DNA of 64,000 bases from the NCBI RefSeq assembly GCF_010669145.1, contig NZ_CP048635.1, positions 1,682,501-1,746,500 of the forward strand. The letters are read 5' to 3'. Numbering within the stretch: the first letter of the stretch is position 1; each line of letters starts with the position of its first letter. Source of the DNA: Rhizobium oryzihabitans (lineage in GTDB: Bacteria; Pseudomonadota; Alphaproteobacteria; Rhizobiales; Rhizobiaceae). A program made the position numbers and the translations under genes. The notes under the pieces were generated by a model that saw only the letters and a list, made by a program, of their open reading frames with translations, did not search any database and had not been told where the DNA came from. Positions 56,763-64,000 of this stretch are shown piece after piece.

Positions 56763-57662
56763 ATGCGCATCGCCCTCGACCCTTTCATGCACCGCCATCT
56801 CAGCCTCGAAGCCCTTCCGGCCAAAGTGAAGGAACTCGGCTACGACTGGATCGAACTCAGCCCACGCGCGGATTTCCTCGAATGGTTCAAGGCGCCGCGC
56901 GTCTTTCCCGAGCGGATCAGGTCTTTCAAGAAGGCGCTGAAAGATGCTGATGTCGGTATCGCCTCGCTGCTGCCGATGTATCGCTGGGCCTCCAATGACG
57001 AGACCGAGCGGCAGGCGGCGGTGAAACACTGGAAACGTGCCATCGAGATCGCCGTCGAACTGGAGGTCGATACGATGAACTCCGAATTCGGCCGCGGACC
57101 GCATCCCGACAAGGGGTCATGTTATTGCTGCCATACGGGCTCGATGATCGAGGCCTGCGAAGATGCCTGGTGGCGCTCGATGGAAGAACTGGTGCCGATC
57201 TTCGAGCGCGAAAACATCAACCTGCATGTCGAGCCGCACCCGGAAGACTGGTGCGAGACGCTGCAGCCGGCGCTGGACATCATCCGCACCGTCAATTCTA
57301 AGAACGTCAAATTCCTCTATTGCGCGCCGCATACCTTCTATTTCGGCGACGACACCCGGGCGATGCTGAGGGAAGCCAAGGATGTGCTCGCGCATGTGCA
57401 TGTGGGCGACACCTTTAACCACAAGGCCAGTTCCGGGCTGCGCTATATCCTCAATCCGCCCGGCACGCAGGCGCGGGTGCACCAGCATCTCAATATCGGC
57501 CAGGGCGAAGTGCCATGGGACGACTTCTTCGGCACGCTCGCCGAAATCGGTTTCGAAGGCATCGTGACCTCCTGCGTTTTCGCCTGGGAGGACAGGGCTG
57601 ATGAATCGGGCAGGTTCATGTGCGCTGAAATCAACAATTACATCGAAAAATACCGCAAGTGA
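56763..57662 (+). CDS. sugar-phosphate isomerase/epimerase-family TIM-barrel enzyme
   Basis: A 299-residue AP-endonuclease-2/xylose-isomerase-like protein. It starts [42 protein letters not shown]. Ligand-bearing segments are [31 protein letters not shown] (Glu, His), [13 protein letters not shown] (His), [17 protein letters not shown] (His, Asp) and a late [13 protein letters not shown]. The Cys-rich stretch GSCYCCHTG is unusual for the family. It is probably an epimerase or dehydratase acting on inositol- or sugar-derived ketones. It is between the orphan binding protein and an IdhA-like gene. Confidence 0.82.
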   Translation: MRIALDPFMHRHLSLEALPAKVKELGYDWIELSPRADFLEWFKAPRVFPERIRSFKKALKDADVGIASLLPMYRWASNDETERQAAVKHWKRAIEIAVELEVDTMNSEFGRGPHPDKGSCYCCHTGSMIEACEDAWWRSMEELVPIFERENINLHVEPHPEDWCETLQPALDIIRTVNSKNVKFLYCAPHTFYFGDDTRAMLREAKDVLAHVHVGDTFNHKASSGLRYILNPPGTQARVHQHLNIGQGEVPWDDFFGTLAEIGFEGIVTSCVFAWEDRADESGRFMCAEINNYIEKYRK

Positions 57663-57672
57663 GGTTTTGAAA

Positions 57673-58683
57673 ATGACTGTCAGAATTGGTGTCGTCGGCA
57701 CCGGCGCAATCGGGCGTGATCATGCCCGCCGTATCAACAAGGTTCTGGGCGGCGCGAAGGTCGTTGCGCTGAGCGACGTCAACCGCGCCTCGGCAGAAGC
57801 GGTGCGCAATGACATCGCCCCGGATGCGGAAATCTTCGCCACCGGCGAGGAGCTGATCGCGTCACCCGATGTGGATGCGGTGCTCGTCACCTCCTGGGGT
57901 GCGACGCATGAGCAATATGTGCTGGCGGCAATCGCCGCCGGCAAACCGTGCTTTTGCGAAAAGCCGCTGGCAACAACGGCGGAGGGGGCAAAACGCATTG
58001 TCGACACCGAGGTGGCGCATGGCAGGCGGCTGGTTCAGGTGGGCTTCATGCGCCGCTACGATGCCGGTTACGTGGCGTTGAAACAGGCCGTCGATAGCAG
58101 GATCGGCGCGCCGATCATGGTGCACGCCGCTCATCGTAATCCAACCGTTCCGGAGCAATATGTCACCCCGATGGCGATCCATGACACGATGATCCATGAG
58201 ATCGACGTGTTGCGCTGGCTGCTTGACGATGACTATGTTTCGGCGCGTGTTCTCTTTCCCCGTTCGGCTGCCAGAAGCCATGCGCGGCTGAAGGACCCGC
58301 AGATCGTCATTCTGGAGACGGCGAAGGGCACGATCATCGACGTCGAAATCTTCGTCAATTGCCATTATGGCTATGATATCCAGTGCCAGGTGGTTGGCGA
58401 GGACGGCATTGCCAGCCTGCCGGAGCCGATGTCGGTGCAGACACGCCTCGGCGCGAAGCTGCAGAACGACATCCTCACCGACTGGAAAGACCGCTTCATC
58501 GCCAGCTACGACGTCGAATTGCAGGACTTCATCCACGCGGCGGCGAAGGGCACGGCATCGGGCCCCAACGCCTGGGACGGCTACGTGGCCGCCATCACCT
58601 CCGACGCCTGCGTGGCTGCGCAGGAGACCGACGGGGCAGCCGTCGAAATCAAGCTTCCCACCCGTCCCGCCCTTTATCAGTGA
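57673..58683 (+). CDS. myo-inositol 2-dehydrogenase-like Gfo/Idh/MocA oxidoreductase
   Basis: A 336-residue NAD-dependent enzyme. Rossmann [22 protein letters not shown], catalytic Lys in [28 protein letters not shown] and [15 protein letters not shown] (active-site Asp and His) are the IdhA/IolG pattern. It likely oxidises myo-inositol or a stereoisomer to the inosose that IolE and IolI handle. It is 10 bases after the isomerase gene and 8 bases before the iolI-like gene. Confidence 0.88.
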   Translation: MTVRIGVVGTGAIGRDHARRINKVLGGAKVVALSDVNRASAEAVRNDIAPDAEIFATGEELIASPDVDAVLVTSWGATHEQYVLAAIAAGKPCFCEKPLATTAEGAKRIVDTEVAHGRRLVQVGFMRRYDAGYVALKQAVDSRIGAPIMVHAAHRNPTVPEQYVTPMAIHDTMIHEIDVLRWLLDDDYVSARVLFPRSAARSHARLKDPQIVILETAKGTIIDVEIFVNCHYGYDIQCQVVGEDGIASLPEPMSVQTRLGAKLQNDILTDWKDRFIASYDVELQDFIHAAAKGTASGPNAWDGYVAAITSDACVAAQETDGAAVEIKLPTRPALYQ

Positions 58684-58691
58684 GGTCTTTC

Positions 58692-59477
58692 ATGCGTTTT
58701 GCCATCAACCACATTACCGCGCCGAAACTCTCCCTCGAGGAGTTCTTCGCGACAGCCAGTGAGCTCGGCCTGACCGAAGTCGAAATCCGCAACGACCTGC
58801 CTGATATCGTCGGTACGGTTGAGCCGGCGGCCGTAAAGGCGGCGGCCGAAAAGGCGGGCGTCACGATCATCTCGATCAATGCGCTTTATCCCTTCAACGT
58901 CTGGTCGGGCGACCTGCCTGCGCGGGCCGCTACCATGGCCGATTATGCGGCGGCAAGCGGTGCGAAAGCGCTGGTCATGTGCCCGCTTAACGACGGCACG
59001 GCAGTCTCATTCGATGATCTCGTGGCCGCGCTGAAGGCCATGAAGCCGATCCTTGAGGAACGCGGGCTGACCGGCCTTGTCGAACCGCTCGGCTTCCCGG
59101 TCTCGTCGCTGCGCACCAAGGCGGAGGCCATCAAGGCCATCGACGCAGCTGATGGTGGCGATGTCTACAAGCTGGTGCACGACACCTTCCACCATCATCT
59201 TGCGGGAGAAACGGAGTTCTTCCCGGAACGCACGGGCCTCGTTCACATTTCAGGCGTGGTTGATCCGACCGTCTCCGTCGCCGACATGCTGGACGCCCAT
59301 CGTGTTCTGGTCGATGGTGGCGACCGGTTGGAGAATATCGCGCAGATAAGGGCGCTTGAAGCGGCGGGATATGATGGCCCTTATAGCTTTGAGCCTTTCG
59401 CCGCGGAAGTTCACGAGCTGGAAGACCCGGTGGCTGCCGTCAAGGATAGCATCGGCCATATCTCCCAGGCGTTATGA
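58692..59477 (+). CDS. iolI: 2-keto-myo-inositol isomerase-like protein
   Basis: A 261-residue TIM-barrel protein resembling Bacillus IolI. The N-terminal segment ELGLTEVEIRNDL, then IISINALYPFNVWSGD, LVEPLGFPVSSLRTKAEAIKAID, YKLVHDTFHHHLAG (Asp, His) and LVHISGVVDPT supply the divalent-metal ligands (Glu, Asp, His, Glu) in the right order. IolI interconverts inosose isomers, so with the IdhA-like enzyme this could feed unusual inositols into the iolEDBC route. It ends the four-gene run beginning with the binding protein. Confidence 0.82.
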   Translation: MRFAINHITAPKLSLEEFFATASELGLTEVEIRNDLPDIVGTVEPAAVKAAAEKAGVTIISINALYPFNVWSGDLPARAATMADYAAASGAKALVMCPLNDGTAVSFDDLVAALKAMKPILEERGLTGLVEPLGFPVSSLRTKAEAIKAIDAADGGDVYKLVHDTFHHHLAGETEFFPERTGLVHISGVVDPTVSVADMLDAHRVLVDGGDRLENIAQIRALEAAGYDGPYSFEPFAAEVHELEDPVAAVKDSIGHISQAL

Positions 59478-59696
59478 CCGCCTTGCCGTTCGCGGTGAAC
59501 CGCGGGCGGCGCTGCCACTTAAAGACAAACGGTCGGCAAAAAACACAGAGAAATCAATTCCGCTTTTACGGATGATGCTGTAGTCTTCCAGCGATAAAAC
59601 AGAGCATCAATCAGGCTCGGGTATTCTTGAAATCAACTGCTTTGCGCCGGTTTCTTGCCCGCCCCATCGTTAGAAGAGTGGTTGAATTTCCCTTAT

Positions 59697-60743
59697 ATGA
59701 AAATAGACAGGAAAACGACGCTTAAGGATGTGGCGCGGGAGGCGAATGTTTCGCTGAGCACGGCTTCGCACGCCATCAACGGCACGGCAACCTTGACCAC
59801 GCAGGTTCGCGAGCGGGTGCTGGAGGCGGCGCGTGCGCTTGGTTATCTTGAAAGCCGCCGGCAGAAGGCGACCATCGCCACCTTGCGCGTCGTGCTTCTC
59901 GCCATGACCAATGACGCTGCGCCGCAAAGCGATCTCAACATGGTCAGCTGGACGATGCTGAACGGCTTCCGGCGTGAATGCGAGCGGCGTGGCATTCGCA
60001 TCGTTCCCTATGTCAGCACGACGAGCAGGCTTGATCCTGTCGCGGTGGCTGGGGCGGCGGATGCCGACAATGTTGATGGTATCGTGGTCCTGAACGATGA
60101 CAGGCCGCAACTGGTGCAGGCGCTTTCGGCGCTTGGCAGACCGGTGGTGCTGATCAATGGCGAGGACCCGGCCATGATCGTCGATACGGTGACGGCGGAA
60201 AACCGTTTTGGCGCCCGTCTCGGCATCGAGCACCTGCTTTCCCTCGGTCATCGCAATATTCTGCACATCACCTGGAAGGGCCGCACGACGATCCGCCGCC
60301 GTTACGATGGCTATAGTGACGCGTTTCTGGCGGCTGGATTTCCGGTGCCCGCCGACATGGTGGTCGAGGTGGAAAGCTATGAGCCGGAATGGGGCGAAGC
60401 CGCCATTCGTCGTTTGCTGACCGAGGAGCGTCCGCTCAGAAACGCCACGGCGATTTTCTGCGCTGCCGACAATCTGGCGCTTGGCTGCCTGAAAGCCCTG
60501 ACGGAAGCCGGAATCCGGGTGCCGGACGATGTTTCGGTCTTGGGGTTTGACGATATCATGCCGGCGGCTTTCAGTGCGCCGCCGCTCAGCACCATCCAGT
60601 TGCCCGCCGACAGGCTGGGCGGCGCGGCGCTTGCGCTGCTGGAGCAGCGGCTTGTCGCGGCCGATCCGACGCGTCCGGCGCACCGGCTGGAGCTCGGTTG
60701 TCGCCTGGTGTTAAGGGGCAGCATCGCGCCACCGCCGAAGTAG
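59697..60743 (+). CDS. LacI-family regulator
   Basis: A 348-residue LacI protein: HTH KTTLKDVAREANVSLSTASHAINGTATLTTQVRERVLEAARALGYLESRRQ, then a ligand domain with LGIEHLLSLGHRNILHITWKGRTTIRRRYDGYSDAF and SVLGFDDIMPAAFSAPPLSTIQLPADRLGGAALALLEQRL. It may control the IdhA/IolI-like genes upstream or the MalFGK-type transporter downstream, whose genes converge on it across a RIME. Neither is settled by the sequence. Confidence 0.87.
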   Translation: MKIDRKTTLKDVAREANVSLSTASHAINGTATLTTQVRERVLEAARALGYLESRRQKATIATLRVVLLAMTNDAAPQSDLNMVSWTMLNGFRRECERRGIRIVPYVSTTSRLDPVAVAGAADADNVDGIVVLNDDRPQLVQALSALGRPVVLINGEDPAMIVDTVTAENRFGARLGIEHLLSLGHRNILHITWKGRTTIRRRYDGYSDAFLAAGFPVPADMVVEVESYEPEWGEAAIRRLLTEERPLRNATAIFCAADNLALGCLKALTEAGIRVPDDVSVLGFDDIMPAAFSAPPLSTIQLPADRLGGAALALLEQRLVAADPTRPAHRLELGCRLVLRGSIAPPPK

Positions 60744-60803
60744 GATCATAGGCCGTCTCTGCGGGCTGGTGGCAGAATGCCTGTTGGGCGACTAATTTTC
60801 TCG

Positions 60804-60918
60804 CCGTCATGCCGGACTTGATCCGGCATCCAGCCGACGCGCGTCTGCGCGGCGGAGAGACCCTTTCAGCCCAAGGACTTGGGCTGGCTGGATACCGGCT
60901 CAAGGCCGGTATGACGGG
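60804..60918. repeat. RIME-type palindromic repeat, variant ends, copy 9
   Basis: Arms CGTCATGCCGGACTTGATCCGG...CCGGCTCAAGGCCGGTATGACG, with GACGCGCGTCTGCGCG and AGCCCAAGGACTTGGGCTGG inside. It lies between convergent genes. Confidence 0.8.
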
Positions 60919-60994
60919 GTGGAGAGGTCTCGGTACCACATCATCCAATAGTCGATGCGGCTATGCTTCAAAGCGAACATCCTCAAACCCCACG

Positions 60995-62052
60995 TCACTT
61001 CATCCCCGTGCCTGCAATTCCCGTTGTGATGTAACGCTGCAGGAACAGGAACACGACGGTGACTGGCGCGAGACTGAGGAAGGTCATGGCGAGAATATAG
61101 TGCCATTGCACCGAGAACTCACCCTGGAAGGCATTTAGCCCCACCTGCAGCGTGAAGTTTTCACGGCTGCTGAGAACGATCAGCGGCCAGAGGAAGTCGT
61201 TCCAGCGCCACAGCACCGAGAAGATCGCGAGAACCGCAAGGGCAGGCGCCGTCAGCGGCAGGATGATGCGCCAGAAGATGCGGAATTCGCTGGCCGCATC
61301 GACGCGCGCGGCCTCGATCAGCTCGTCGGGAATGGTCAGCATATATTGCCGGAGCAGAAACACGCCGGTCGGCGTCGCGACCGTCGGGATGATGACGCCC
61401 AGAGATTATCCACGAGGCCGACGCCGACGATGACCAGATAGGCCGGCACCATGACGACGGTGAGCGGGATCATCAGGGTGGAGATGATCAGCACAAAAAT
61501 CGCCTTTTCGCCGCGAAAGCGGTATTTCGAGAGCGCGAAGGCCGCCATGGCGTTGACGATCAGCGTCAGAACTGTCGCGACGAAGGTGACGAAGACCGAG
61601 TTCTTGAGGAAGGTCAGGAAGCTGAAGCGGGTGAGCGGATCGGTGAAGTTCTCGGTTGCGATCGTCAGTTTCTGAACGGGTGATATTTCCCGCGTGTCGA
61701 CGCTCACCGGCGGGCCGGGATTGGCCGGATCCACCATCTGCGCTTTCAGGCCGACGCGGCGAACCATGGCCATTTCCCGCTCCACATCATCGATGGTGGC
61801 TTTCCACAGGCTGAGCGGCCTGTCGTAACCCTGTACCTCCACCTGCACGGCGGCGCGCGGCAGCAGGCTCGGCGGAAATCGTGTGATCTCGGCTTCGGGC
61901 TTCAGCGAGGACATGGCGGCCCACACCACGGGGATGAGCACCGCCAGCGTACCGCCGATGAGCCAGACCCAGGACAGGACATCGGTAAGACCGATCCTGC
62001 CGGGGCGGCGGGTGCGCGTCAGGAACGCGGCTGCGTTGAGATTGCCGGACAT
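60995..62052 (-). pseudogene. MalG-type sugar ABC permease with a one-base deletion
   Basis: The second permease of a CUT1-type sugar importer. An N-terminal helix precedes an extended periplasmic region (about residues 50-140), then the helices with IISTLMIPLTVVMVPAYLVIVGVGLVDNLW. The frame breaks there: adding one G at the run 61398-61400 (+ strand CCC) gives [58 protein letters not shown], with the EAA motif, through to the stop at 60995, 352 residues. The partner permease and ATPase look intact, so an error in the sequence is possible. Confidence 0.87.
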
Positions 62053-62054
62053 GA

Positions 62055-63050
62055 TCAGGACTCCATTTTTTTGCCGAGGCGCAATTGCACGAGCGTCAGC
62101 GCGAGAAGCACAAGGCCCATGAGAACCGATGCGGCCGAGGCGAGGCCGAAGAGCCTTAGATCGCTGCCGAATGCCATCTGGTAGATATATTGCACCACGA
62201 ATGTATTGGCCGTGCCCGGTCCGCCGCCATTGGTCAAAACCCATGCTTCATCAAAGATTTGCACGGAACGGATCATCAGAAGGATCAAAACGACCAGCAG
62301 GTTGGGGCCAAGCAGCGGCAGGGTGATGCGGAAGAGCGTGCGCCGGGGTGAGGCGGCATCGATTGCGGCGGCTTCATAGAGGTCCTTGGGGATGGCCTGA
62401 AGGCCGGCCAGCAGGATGAGCGTGTAAAAACCCATGTGGAACCAGACCGACACGACGACGACGAAGAAGCGCGACCAGCCGACATCCAGCAGGAAGATTT
62501 CCGGCGGCACGCCGAGCATCTGCAGAAAGGCGTTCAGCAGGCCGTTGCGGTCGAGGAACCATTTCCAGATGAGGCCGATGACAACAGGCGACAGCAGGAC
62601 GGGATAAAAGAACATGGCGCGGAAGAAGCCGCGCGCGGCAATCGCCCGGTTGAGAATGAGGGCCGTGACCAGTGCGACGAACAGCGTGGCAACGACGTTG
62701 AAGCCGACAAACCACAGCGTGTTCCAGATCGCGGTCCAGAACAGAGATTCCCGGCAGCTGCCGGGGTCCATATAGCTCTGGCAATCGAGCAGCTTGCCGA
62801 AATTCTCAAGACCGACAAAGGGGCGGTCGCTGATCAGGAGTTCGGTGCCACCGGTAAAGGCGTAACCGACGGCGATCGCAATCGGCAGGAAGGTGAAGAT
62901 GCCGAACAGGACGAGGTTCGGCATCAGGAACAGATAGGGCATGCGCTTTTTGCCGATCAGCCGCTCGATGAGGTTGAGCGGCACCTCGACGATGGCCATC
63001 ACGGCATCGAGCGCGCGGTCGGACAGTCTCGCGATTTTCGGGCTGGCCAT
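62055..63050 (-). CDS. MalF-type sugar ABC permease
   Basis: A 331-residue permease with six to eight helices. It starts MASPKIARLSDRALDAVMAIVEVPLNLIERLIGKKRMPYLFLMPNLVLFGIFTFLPI. A large periplasmic loop contains two Cys (LLDCQSYMDPGSCRESLF). The EAA loop is KDLYEAAAIDAASPRRTLFRITLPLLGPN. It is between the ATPase (one base away) and the MalG-type gene (2 bases away), so the three are one operon. Confidence 0.91.
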   Translation of the reverse strand: MASPKIARLSDRALDAVMAIVEVPLNLIERLIGKKRMPYLFLMPNLVLFGIFTFLPIAIAVGYAFTGGTELLISDRPFVGLENFGKLLDCQSYMDPGSCRESLFWTAIWNTLWFVGFNVVATLFVALVTALILNRAIAARGFFRAMFFYPVLLSPVVIGLIWKWFLDRNGLLNAFLQMLGVPPEIFLLDVGWSRFFVVVVSVWFHMGFYTLILLAGLQAIPKDLYEAAAIDAASPRRTLFRITLPLLGPNLLVVLILLMIRSVQIFDEAWVLTNGGGPGTANTFVVQYIYQMAFGSDLRLFGLASAASVLMGLVLLALTLVQLRLGKKMES

Positions 63051-63051
63051 G

Positions 63052-64000
63052 CTAGCCTCTCCCCTGGCTGGTGAGACGCGGTAGCGCCAGTTCAGTGGCG
63101 GGGTCGAAGAGATGCACCCGTTCGCGCGCCGGCATGATCGCCAGAACCGAGCCGGAAGCGGGGGCGAAATGGCCCGCCTGATGCACGATGATCTGCTCCT
63201 TCTCACCCTGGAGATTGCCGTAGAGATAGGTCTCGGTGCCGAGGCTTTCGTGATATTGCACCTCGAAGGGCAAGCCGGCATTGTCCGTGATGGTAAAATG
63301 CGAAGGGCGTATGCCCGCCAACACGGTCTGTCCGGGGGTAACGGCTGCCGGATCGACGAGGCAGGGCAGGGATACGCCGTATCCGGCGTCGATGGCGATG
63401 TTGCTGTCGCTGCCCTTGATGATTGTGCCTTTGAGAATGTTCATGCGCGGCGAGCCGAGGAAGCCGGCGACGAAGAGGTTGCGCGGATTGTCGAAAAGCT
63501 CGAGCGGGCTGCCCACCTGCTCGATGCGCCCGGCGCGCAGCACCACGATCTTGTCGGCCATGGTCATCGCTTCCACCTGATCGTGGGTAACATAGATCAT
63601 CGTCGTCTTGATATCGCGATGCAGGCGGGTGATTTCGGCGCGTGTCTGGACGCGTAGCGCCGCATCGAGGTTCGAGAGCGGCTCGTCGAACAGGAAAATA
63701 TCCGGCTCGCGCACGATGGCGCGGCCGATGGCGACGCGCTGGCGCTGGCCGCCGGAAAGCTGTTTCGGCTTGCGGTCGAGATAGGGCTCGATGGCGAGCA
63801 TACGCGCGGCCTCGTTGATGCGGCTTTCGATTTCCGCCCGCTTGAAACGCAGGTTTTCCAGACCGAAGGCAAGGTTCTTGCGCACGCTCATATGCGGATA
63901 AAGTGCGTAGGACTGGAAGACCATGGCGATCCTGCGCTCGGCCGGCGACAGCGCGCTGACATCGCGCCCGCCAATGCCGATGGTGCCTGATGTCACGTCC
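63052..64000 (-). CDS. sugar ABC transporter ATPase (MalK/UgpC/MsmK-like), partial
   Basis: The 5' end lies beyond the window, so the Walker A motif is missing. Visible parts are the Q-loop [21 protein letters not shown], signature [33 protein letters not shown]-loop [20 protein letters not shown] and the C-terminal TOBE-type domain ([12 protein letters not shown]...[15 protein letters not shown]). This is the standard CUT1 ATPase. The first 20 or so residues of the true protein, and the upstream binding-protein gene, should be just past position 64000. Confidence 0.9.
   Translation of the reverse strand, partial: DVTSGTIGIGGRDVSALSPAERRIAMVFQSYALYPHMSVRKNLAFGLENLRFKRAEIESRINEAARMLAIEPYLDRKPKQLSGGQRQRVAIGRAIVREPDIFLFDEPLSNLDAALRVQTRAEITRLHRDIKTTMIYVTHDQVEAMTMADKIVVLRAGRIEQVGSPLELFDNPRNLFVAGFLGSPRMNILKGTIIKGSDSNIAIDAGYGVSLPCLVDPAAVTPGQTVLAGIRPSHFTITDNAGLPFEVQYHESLGTETYLYGNLQGEKEQIIVHQAGHFAPASGSVLAIMPARERVHLFDPATELALPRLTSQGRG

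Overview
The window looks like chromosomal DNA of a Rhizobiaceae bacterium, most probably the Agrobacterium tumefaciens complex. This is inferred from the GC-rich codon use, nine long palindromic intergenic repeats of the RIME type, a PcaQ-controlled protocatechuate operon, and the density of ABC transporters and LacI/RpiR/LysR regulators. It reads as a catabolic island for plant- and soil-derived compounds. No rRNA, tRNA, CRISPR array, prophage or plasmid replication gene was recognised.

Layout. 1-9.5 kb: GNAT acetyltransferase, small membrane protein, DUF1007-NicO metal transport pair, outer-membrane barrel, a small repetitive secreted protein, an MFS exporter, a WD40 protein beside a His-rich CobW/COG0523 GTPase, and a creatininase-family amidohydrolase. 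9.5-20.8 kb: MarR and LacI regulators, a 2-hydroxyacid dehydrogenase, a Gfo/Idh oxidoreductase and the myo-inositol catabolic genes iolC-iolD-iolE-iolB with an RpiR-type regulator (IolR). 20.8-22.7 kb: repeats, a GIY-YIG protein and an IS110-family element inserted inside a repeat. 22.7-27.3 kb: a branched-chain-amino-acid-type (Liv) ABC transporter. 28-35 kb: a peptide ABC operon with an M14-type peptidase. 35.6-54 kb: an almost continuous quinate/shikimate and 4-hydroxybenzoate pathway (quiC, tetR, aroQ, aroE, a PAAT ABC transporter, pcaBGHCD, pcaQ, pobA, pobR, pcaR, pcaIJF). 54-60.7 kb: two LacI regulators around an orphan sugar-binding protein, two TIM-barrel isomerases and an inositol-dehydrogenase-like enzyme. 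61-64 kb: a MalFGK-type sugar ABC transporter that runs off the end.

How it works together. Quinate or shikimate would be oxidised by AroE, dehydrated by AroQ and QuiC to protocatechuate, and joined there by 4-hydroxybenzoate through PobA. PcaHG, PcaB, PcaC, PcaD, PcaIJ and PcaF then give succinyl-CoA and acetyl-CoA. Inositol is handled by IolBCDE, probably with the IdhA/IolI-like enzymes at 57.7-59.5 kb.

Most notable points. (1) The non-coding left end of the IS110 element can be read by eye as a bridge RNA: two stem-loops carry guides matching the RIME target and the element's own ends, and a -35/-10 pair appears only at the circular junction. (2) Four genes (lacI-type, gfo/idh, pcaB, malG-type) each need exactly one added G/C in a short G/C run to restore full length. 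Their clustering suggests sequencing error as readily as real decay. (3) A PAAT ABC transporter is wired into the quinate/shikimate genes and shares a candidate TetR operator with quiC.
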